A stretch of 64,000 nucleotides of DNA, from NCBI GenBank assembly GCA_932521035.1, contig OW051496.1, forward strand, positions 9,610,001 through 9,674,000, written 5' to 3'. The notes beneath the pieces are model-generated. The model had not been told where the DNA came from. It ran no database searches and saw only the letters and a program-made list of their open reading frames with translations. The position numbers and the translations under genes are program-made. Below, piece after piece: positions 56,053-64,000 of the stretch. Source of the DNA: Oscheius dolichura (Eukaryota > Nematoda > Chromadorea > Rhabditida > Rhabditidae). How positions within the stretch are numbered: the first letter of the stretch is position 1; each line of letters begins with the position of its first letter.

Positions 56053-59000
56053 TTATCGTATATTTCCCGTGGGATTATGGATCCATGGAAAGACGTCGGG
56101 GCAAGGAGCGCATGTCTTGAATTGATGCTCATAGCTGTTCATCGCGGGTGTTCGGTACATGCATTTATTCGGTTGGGTACAAGCTTTTCGCGGATCAGAG
56201 CTGAACCTTGCTCGGTCACAGCGCAGCGGATCACTCTGAAGAATTTTCCAGTTTATTTTTAGGGAGGAATACCTTGTGGATCATGGTCATCGGTAGAGGG
56301 TTTTGCATCCATTCGATTAATTGGTGAAGACTTACGAGGAAGACATCCTTGTGTTGCATTATTTCATCAAGGAATCTAAAAGAAAAACGGGTTTAAAATG
56401 GTTAAAAAAAAGCCATAATAGGGAGGAGAACACCGCTTACTTTTGAAGTGCCGCCATACCCTCATTCCTTCCGTTTAATTGAAGGAAATCGGCATTCAAC
56501 GATAGTACAAAGGGTGCTTTATTCGATGTATAGGCTCGGTCAAAGTTTGTCAATAACATATTCGTCTAGAATTGTAAAAAAATAGATTCTTCTCTTTTAC
56601 AGTAACCCTACCAATTCTTCGAGGGTATTGTTTAGGTCGACAGCAGCGCGGATCATGCTGGATCTTCGGTAACTGTCAATTTGGGGGACGTAGGCTCCAT
56701 AGAATTGGTTTAGAGGAATTTCCCACAGTCCAGGGAAGGAACTGAAACGTTTCCCAGTAAGATATGCTTGAATCCCCAGAAATTCGAAGCTGGGCCCTGT
56801 TCTTTTACGAGTTTAGAAGCAGGCTTATTCGCTTCTGGACCCATTTTAGGCTCCCGAGGCTCATTTATTACAGTATATTTAAAGAACACTGTATTTTAAT
56901 TAAATTTTCGATTAATCTCAAGGAGTCTTGAATGAAATAGCCCCCTGGTCAGGCTCCCTCCACGAAATCCAGTTTAAAAGACATAATTACCCCCCAGGGC
57001 CATGGAAACACCATGAGGACAGTTTACGACTACTGTATAATCTTAATTGCTACCTAACAGGGCAATTTTCCTCGTAGCAGTTCCACGGAACGGCGTAGTC
57101 CAGCGTCTGGGGCCAGTAGGGCTCTCCATGAATTCCGGGGTTAGCTGACAGGGTATTATCATACAGGAATCCTGCTCTACTCATCATCTGAAACGTAGTT
57201 TAGTATTTTATGGTCTCGAATGGAAGGGGGCTACCTCAAATTGAGCGTCAGACCCCGCGGAGAGCTGAGGCGCCCTCATTCCGACGATCTTTTCCTCTGG
57301 GATGTTTCCAAACTTGGCCAGAATTCGACGCTGTCCGTCCATTTCATTCAACCATCGGGAGGCATTCTCCCCGGCCATATTTGTATGGGAAATGGAATTC
57401 GAAGCCAGCTCCATGTCCTGATCGGCCAGCCATTGTACGGAGTCATAATTCGTCCATTCGTGAGAGACAAAGAATGTTCCCTTGACCGGGCAGCCGTTCG
57501 GATTTCTGGAAATTTCGATTAGTATTAGAAGAGAGCAAACCTGTAGCGCTGGTCGGCAAAAATTGTCAAGTAGTCAGGAAGAGTACGGCCGTTGACGGCG
57601 TCGTCGAATGTCAGTACGACAAATTGAGGAACATCGACGATGGGATCAGATAGCGGTGGAACACGTCCTAAAAAATAGAAATACAATAATATCAGGACAT
57701 AAATTGAAGGAAGAAAGTATAGTGATGTACCAGTGATGGAACAGAAACAGTCAGGAAGGCGGCACTTCTCCGGGTCGCATACTGTCGCCGGTGCTCTTGG
57801 TGATAGCATAGCAGAGAAGCGAAGTGGTCCACCTGTTTCATGATCAATTTCCGATGCTTGAGAGGCTAAAAATCCTCCTTTTTCTTTGTAAGTTAATTAA
57901 AAACAGACCAATATGTCTACAGTATCCATCCTCGGCATAATGGTTCGAATCACAGAGGCATGTGCCGGAAGCGCAGTGACTTCCACCGGAGCAGACCTGC
58001 GCCCCGCCACATTGAGAGCCAGGTGGGACAAAGAGGGCAGCATCTGAAGGAATTTTTAAAGGTCTATCTTTCTTTAAATAACTCTACCTTTACTCTTACA
58101 GACTCCATCAACAATGGTATGTCTCTGGGCACAGACGCACATTTCCTGGTCGTTATCGCAGATCGATCCTCCGGTGCATTGTTCACCCTGGGAACAGGGT
58201 TCTCCTGGTCCGGCCAAGTGTACTGTAATGTTCTTTATAGAGACTATTCTTTAGAGGTTCTTACATTTAACACAATGGCCATTCCTAGCCACCAGGGGCG
58301 GTCTACACTGGCAGCGGCCGTGAATACAACTGGAACCATGGAGGCAGATATCAGTATCTCTGGAAAGCGGATTTATCGGGGAATGGAGATTTCTAGCCAA
58401 CGTTTCTTTCTTCTACCGTAACCCAGAGAGTTTCTGTGATAAAATTCTTACCTGCAAGAAGTTCCTGCAACCCTTCCTCGAATCCTGGGACCAGAATTTT
58501 CCGAGGGAAGGACTTGTACAGGCGGTTGAGTTGGTGCTGGTGTTGCAGCTGGCGGTGGAGGAGGGGGAGCGTAGGTTTGTCGGATGGGAATCGGAGGGGC
58601 GTAGGTTTCTCGTTGAGGAGGATAGGTAGCCAGTGTTGGAGGAATGGTGACCATAACTGGAGGAGGTGGAGGACGAGAAGATGGCGAGGTGTATGGAGCC
58701 GATGTTGCCAGCGTAGCATGGAAATTAATCGCTGAGGGAGTATTACGAATGAATGGAGTCCATTGGGGTTGCTTCTAAACGGGAGAAATTGTTTTTAAAG
58801 GATAAAAATCACCGTTGCCGGCTCGACGGGGACATTCCAAGCCGGTCGGGCGGGAAGAATGGATTCGATAGGTTTCTCAGAGGCTGGGGGGATCGCATTG
58901 AAGGTCTTCGGTTTCTGGGTGGTGAACTGGAAATTCTGGTTTATTTTAAGGGAAGGGTACGATACCTGCTGGAAGTTGAACCGCTCACACCATCCAGTCG

Positions 59001-59226
59001 GGCTGAGGGCGAATCCCAGTGTGCATTTACAGACGGCGTCGATGCACTTGGCCCCGTTGGTACAGCGATCCCGGAGATAATCACAAGGCTGGCCGTACTT
59101 GAGAGGTTTCCGAGCTGAAATGGTGCAACATGCTTTGTGAAGAATAAAAAAGAAGAGAAACAGAAATGTGACGAAGTACAGATGGAGAAGAAGAAGCCTT
59201 GCTTGTATTGCATAACACAGCCTCAT
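56053..59226 (-). CDS. Secreted chitin-deacetylase-like protein with EB modules
   Basis: A multi-exon minus-strand gene ending at TAA 56053-56055. The most likely start (59226) gives MRLCYAIQARLLLLHLYF, a signal-like segment. That stretch is also a good polypyrimidine tract with a TTTCAG acceptor, so an upstream first exon is possible. After a first Cys-rich EB module (YGQPCDYLRDRCTNGAKC) come a long Pro/Thr-rich linker and three more EB modules (58380-57910). The deacetylase domain follows: CRLPDCFCS, VPQFVVLTFDDAVNG (metal-binding Asp pair), GTFFVSHEWTNY and RAPQLSAGSDAQFE. In the second metal motif the sequence is ASNSISH, with Asn where catalytic members have the first His. The C-terminal exon encodes a Cys-containing tail (CAPCPDVFPWIHNP). 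The architecture matches nematode CDA/LGX-1-type proteins of eggshell or cuticle. Confidence 0.85.
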
Positions 59227-59232
59227 ATCCAC

Positions 59233-60494
59233 CCGAAATACCGTAATCTCTTCAATAAAACCGTTTTATATAGACAAAAATTCAAATTTTTAGGCGTTTT
59301 ACAGGAGAGAATATGGTGAAAATAGACTTTCCCGGCCCAGAACATGCCTCACTACCACCAATACCTAGCCCATTTGAAATAATGCATCAGGCGTGAAACT
59401 CACCACCCAAATTATACCTTTAAGACCAATTTTTCATCTTCAATTTTCTTAATTTTCTTTTAAAAGTCGTCTCCAAAGATATAGAACTATAGATTTTAGA
59501 GCAAATAATGGGTATAAGTGACCGAATCCACGAGAAATCCCCCGAGGTCGACTGCTCTTTGAGCGCCATCTGGCAAAAATAAGGAACCAGGAAGGTGAAC
59601 ACTGACCTCCACTTTCATCAGCCCTTATTAGATTAAGAAAAGGTCCTGTAGCGAAAATGTTACATGGTACGACTTCTAAGACAGCTCGGTCCTCAATAGT
59701 CCGATCCCCTGCACCCGTAAAGTTTCGGCAATACAATGATATAAAGGCGATACAGTTTTATAATAGTTTTGAATAAAGGTGATCCTCCTGCCGAGGTTTT
59801 ACGGGTGCAGGGGGATCGGACTATCAAGGGCCGAGCCTCTAGGAGGCCCTATTTCTTCTGGCTACGGTTTATAGTTTTTAAATATTTGATATATCCATTT
59901 TTTTTTCTCTTTAAAACTACGTTGCTTTTTCAGTTGTGAGAAGTTGGTGGTGCTGGTGTGGTGCAGGGTGTGAAGCAAGACAAGGAGGCATAGCAGAGAG
60001 TGCGATGTGCGAGAGATGGTTCATTGCCGTATTTATATTAGGGCAAGCTGACTAGTCTAGCGAGAGAGACTACTGTAAGTACTAGGTAAATACACACACG
60101 CTAGAAAAATTATTCATTAATCTGACACAGAGAAGATAGAGAAAGAAGTGAATTGAAAGACACAAAATAGTAATAGTTAAGTATAAGCACGAAAGACATC
60201 TTTTTTTTGGTCCTGCGACGATAAGATGAATGATGAACAAAAATAAATATATAGGTTATAAATAGGCTGACTGTACAAAACACCGTAATGGCTGGGTTAT
60301 GGAACGGCGGCGGTGGGAGACAAATATATAAGCCTGCTGCTGGTTCGGGTCAATTGCTGGGAGGGAAGGGAGGGACGGTTAAAACTGAGGCAGGGGGCAG
60401 TCACACGCGGACAAACAACACTCAACATCTTTTCTACAAATAATTGTAGTACTCTTTTCTCTATTAATATAATTATAGGTCCTTATAGGCGGGG
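59233..60494. other. Intergenic region between two EB-module genes
   Basis: 1.26 kb with one GCACCCGTAAA element (59683-59836). The rest is AT-rich, with no exon I can support. Confidence 0.5.
59683..59836. repeat. MITE-like element with GCACCCGTAAA inverted repeats, copy 3
   Basis: The best preserved copy: GCTCGGTCCTCAATAGTCCG..CCTGCACCCGTAAAG at the left and TTTACGGGTGCAGGGGGATC..GGACTATCAAGGGCCGAGC at the right, so inverted repeats are about 45 bp. The centre carries TTTTGAATAAAGGTGATCC like the others. Confidence 0.85.
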
Positions 60495-63400
60495 CTACCA
60501 CGACTTGCAACAGTTGTATTCCTCCGTGGCGAAGCCTCCCGAAGTGATGTAGCAGTAACTCCTCGGCGGGCAGTTAGGCTCCAATCCGTTGCAGATTACC
60601 AGCCGGCCGGAGTCGTCCCTCGTTGGCTCATTTCCTGGCGGGCAGTTTCCGGCTCCGCTGCCTCCTGTCTTGTAATTCCCACTGCCGTTGTTTCCAATTC
60701 CGGCAGCGCCCGAGCCGACGCCTCCACTGCCGCTCCCACCGCTACTGGTCTTCGGTTTTGGCTTTGGCCGACGAATTGGCGGTCCGACGATCCTCGGTTT
60801 CTCTTGATGTTGTGGCTCCTGGTGGCTGACAAGCATATGCTCGGTTGTATTCAATCTAGGCTCTGTTAGAGCCCGATGACGGGCATAGGAGATCGGAACC
60901 GGTCGCTCTCCAACCTCCAGATCTGGAAACAGGTTAGTAGAGCTTAGTTGTGAACACCGCAAGACGGATTAGAGACACGTTTGGTTTAGTTTCTTCAGAT
61001 TTTTTAGTACTAGATGGCAACAAAAGATTACTGTAGCGTCAAAATTTGAAACCAATTTGATTTTATCCAAGTTTTTGCTGAAACCCCCCAACGAACCTTC
61101 AATTGGTTCACAAACTCCGCCATTGTCCATTGTTCCCGGCTTACAGCGGCATTTTCCGGCTATACAGGTTTTTCCAGGGGTGCAGTGGGCGTCATTGGAA
61201 CATTCCGCTCTAGCTGGAAAGGGGGCAGATTCCAGAAGGAAGGAGGATTCACTACCAGCTGGAGTGGTGATAATAACCGGAGCTGGGCGAGTAGGAGCCG
61301 GTGTGGTCGTCGTGGCAGCGGCTGTCGGGGGATGGCGGCACTGCTCTCCGAAGGCGACTTGTCCCGGCGGGCACATACACATTCCCGTGTCCTCGTCACA
61401 GCTAGATCCTCCGGTACAGACTTCTCCATCGTCACAGCTTTCCAACGGCTTGGCTATCATCCTCATCGCAGGGGTTGTCTGCATGGGCATGTGGACACAG
61501 TGCCCGGAGAAGGCGATATATTGCGGTGGGCAGCGGCACTGACCGGAATGGCAACTGGAAAATATTCAATTTTAAAAATTTCGGTAGATTTGAAACTGAA
61601 TTGAGTAAAACTTACGCGCTGTTGTTAATACAGTCAGTATTTTCGTCACAGGACTCTCCAGCCACGGCTTGGCGCCTGACGGGGACTTCCGGATGACAGT
61701 ATTCTTTGATAATTAGAGGCTTCTCCGGTGGGCAGGTACACAACTTAAAAAGAGAATAGGTATGGGAAATATTAGGGGGGAGATACCTGAGTCTCGGCAG
61801 GACAACTAGAACCACCGGTACAGACTTGTCCAAGGGAGCAGCTCTCTCCCGGGCGGGAGTATTGCGACGCGGAAACAACTGGAAAGATGGACGGTTACTG
61901 TACTACTGTACGTCTTTTCTTTTTGTTTTTAGCTACAGTAGCTTAGTAGCATGAGGAAGCGGGGAGCCTTATTCACAAGAAGTTACCCAGCCCCTCCTCG
62001 CTCTCCCCTCTTTGGTATACGGTATTTTTAGGATCATTGAGACCAGGAGGATTCCTGGGAATCTGTGTACCCGTTTTATGATTAGAAATGGTTTGGAAAG
62101 TTTAAACTTTTGGGAATTTCTTGTGGATACGGTTAAAAGGTACCTAAGATTAATGTAGCCTCGATTTTCAGAATTTAAGGTCTTTTTTGTATATGTTACA
62201 GTTTTAAAAACACAAAGAAGCCTAACTCAACTGTAGCATGATGTTTACAAGCCGTTTTTATTTGATTAAAAAGTCAGTACGAATCTTTTTTAGTAGAAGG
62301 AAGTCGTTTAGTTCTCGGGGGGTTACTGTATTTTAGCTCACAATCTCTCACATTTAGTACGGTCATTTCTCACAAACAACTCGTTTTTTAGTGTTCAAAA
62401 AACAACAACAACATTGTAAAAAGCGTGCTAGCGTGTAAATATAGCAAAGCTTGTCTGACATTCTCTGTGAGCGAGTGAGTCTCACCACGACGAAAAGAGA
62501 GACAGAGAGACAGTGATGGGAGACGAGATTACCTTGATGTCGTGATTTGCCTCTACTCTTCCGTCGTTTTGTCTCCGTTGGCGGTACACAGCCATCATTG
62601 TGCAAGATGTGTCCCTCCGGACACTGACAACTCTTGTTGACGCAAATTGTGTTACCCCTAAAGGAAGGGAAAAAGAGACTGTCTAGTGCGGGTCATGCTC
62701 AAACTTTGAGCAGCTCTTATTTTTCAAGTGCATACCTACAGAAGAGACCGATTGCCTCGCATTCGTTCTGGCCGGTGTGGCCGCTGTTGCGATTATTGTT
62801 TGAGATTAATACATGCGCCGGAGTGGCCGTGGTAGTCGGGAGGGTGCCTCCTGCCGGTGGGAGTTCAATGAAATCTGGAGTCGAGGGAAGACGCGGCTCC
62901 CAGATGGAAACAAATGCTGAAAGCGACACAAGACACACGTGCAAGCATGGCGGCAAAGGCAATTGTTTTAGTGGATTTTTAGAGAGCAGAGCGGGACTTA
63001 CCGGACGGCTGGGTAGAAGGCGCGGGTTCACAGCGACCATTCATCGAGGGCTGCATTCCGGCGGGGCAGACACAGAGGCTTTCAACACAGGTAGAGCCAC
63101 CGACACAGGTGTCAAGGGGTCCTGAAGGGAAAAGGCATTAGGTGTACCAAAGGACTGGATCTTGTCCAGTGGCTTCGAGACCAATTCTTGTTTTTCTATC
63201 CCCCTCTAAACCTACCACATTGTGATCCAGGAGTCCTCTTTCTACTTTGCTGTTGTGGACTAGGCAAAGCATTGAACGTTCTCCCAGCTGCTGGGCTAGC
63301 CGCCGTAGGATGGTATACTGGCGCCGAGGCAGGAGTATAAGGAGACGGCGTAGTGTAGACAGGAACAGTCTAAATCTTCTTGGTCCCAGCTGAAAAAATA

Positions 63401-64000
63401 GCTTACCCTCGAGGGCAGAGTGGGCCTAGGTCCCGACTGGATACAAATTCCCTTCTGGACAATCATTGTCGGGTCGGGGCAGATGCACCACCCTTCGCGG
63501 CAGACAGACCCGCCGGTACATTCCCTGGCTTCAGTGCAGGATCCTCCCGGAGGGGATGTCACCGGCTCGTTGGCTGAAACATACCGTATTCTACCGTAAT
63601 ATTAGTCTTGGAGCGTAGTTAGGGAACAAACAGAGAAATTTGAACAAAAAGGGGAGAAGCACATGCAGTCAGGCGACACACTCACGGTTACAAGCTTGGA
63701 CTCCTAGGGGGCATTGACATTTGTTAAAAATACAGACCAGCCCCTCGTGACATCTTTGTGTAGGGGTACAGCGATGTCCGAAACGGACCATTAGGTCCCG
63801 GGGGATACACTCGTCATTTACTGAGAGGTCTTCATAGCCACAGACACAATAATTGTCAAAACAGATGCTGCCCTCGGCGCATTTCCTCTTCCCAACGCAG
63901 CTGGCTCCCGGGCCGACGTTGAAACTTGTCAGTTTTGGTTTTGATGGCTTCTTCGGTTCAGTCGGGGTGATTTTTGTCTTCAAGAAGGGAACCTTGGCCT
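60495..64000 (-). CDS. EB-module secreted protein, 3' part (runs off right edge)
   Basis: Minus-strand exons from the right edge to the stop at 60495. The reading frame is open at 64000, so the N-terminus is missing. At least six Cys-rich EB modules are visible, for example [71 protein letters not shown] and [17 protein letters not shown]. They are separated by Pro/Thr-rich linkers. A Gly/Ser-rich stretch (about 60780-60670) leads to a different C-terminal Cys domain ([13 protein letters not shown]...YNCCKSW) like the lustrin-type Cys repeats of nematode extracellular proteins. A long intron spans about 61880-62530. The likely place is extracellular matrix or cuticle. The neighbour downstream (56053-59226) uses the same modules. 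Confidence 0.85.

Noticed and set aside
1..64000. CRISPR arrays, bacterial operons or riboswitches
   Set aside because: No regularly spaced direct repeats or prokaryotic gene organisation; introns are everywhere.

Overview
The window comes from a nematode, probably a rhabditid. The evidence is two nematode-type cuticle collagens with a cuticle-collagen N-terminal domain, many short introns (about 40-60 bp) with TTTCAG or TTTTAG acceptors, start codons lying just behind acceptor-like sequences (suggesting spliced-leader trans-splicing), and EB-module secreted proteins. All gene models below are spliced models that I assembled by hand. Where the exon lengths sum to an exact in-frame total I say so.

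Region 1 (about 0.9-21 kb) is the most unusual part. A three-gene block is present twice in tandem: a minus-strand P-loop GTPase (904-4447 and 10563-14458), a divergent plus-strand P-loop GTPase of a second class (4730-7500 and 15011-18185), and a plus-strand acidic coiled-coil protein without a GTPase domain (8662-10015 and 19439-20968). All six proteins appear to share an N-terminal helical module of about 100 residues, split by a phase-0 intron at the equivalent place. The shared promoters carry the same GATA-type TGATAAG sites. I read this as a co-regulated, possibly intestinal, multi-component GTPase system related in style to AIG1/GIMAP-like GTPases. Its function is inference only.

Region 2 (21-31 kb, minus strand) holds a full-length ABCA-type lipid exporter of 1571 residues. 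Close upstream on the same strand are a 158-residue protein of unknown function and a partly reconstructed gene with a signal peptide and coiled coil. The spacing would fit an operon.

Region 3 (31-43 kb, minus strand) has two tandem MBOAT lysophospholipid acyltransferase paralogues of 478 and 476 residues. Introns of the second are filled with repeats, including a 283-bp inverted pair, about seven copies of a palindromic repeat family and a long-terminal-inverted-repeat element.

Region 4 (43-51.4 kb) has gene-poor sequence, a 298-residue protein with a nematode Cys/His zinc-binding motif, two weak small genes and a 216-residue PH-like protein.

Region 5 (51.7-64 kb) looks cuticle or extracellular-matrix related. 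Two identical collagen genes sit on the arms of a 1512-bp perfect palindrome with a 917-bp spacer. They are followed by a chitin-deacetylase-like secreted protein with EB modules and a second EB-module protein that runs off the right edge. Small inverted-repeat elements (MITE-like) of at least two families are scattered across the whole window.
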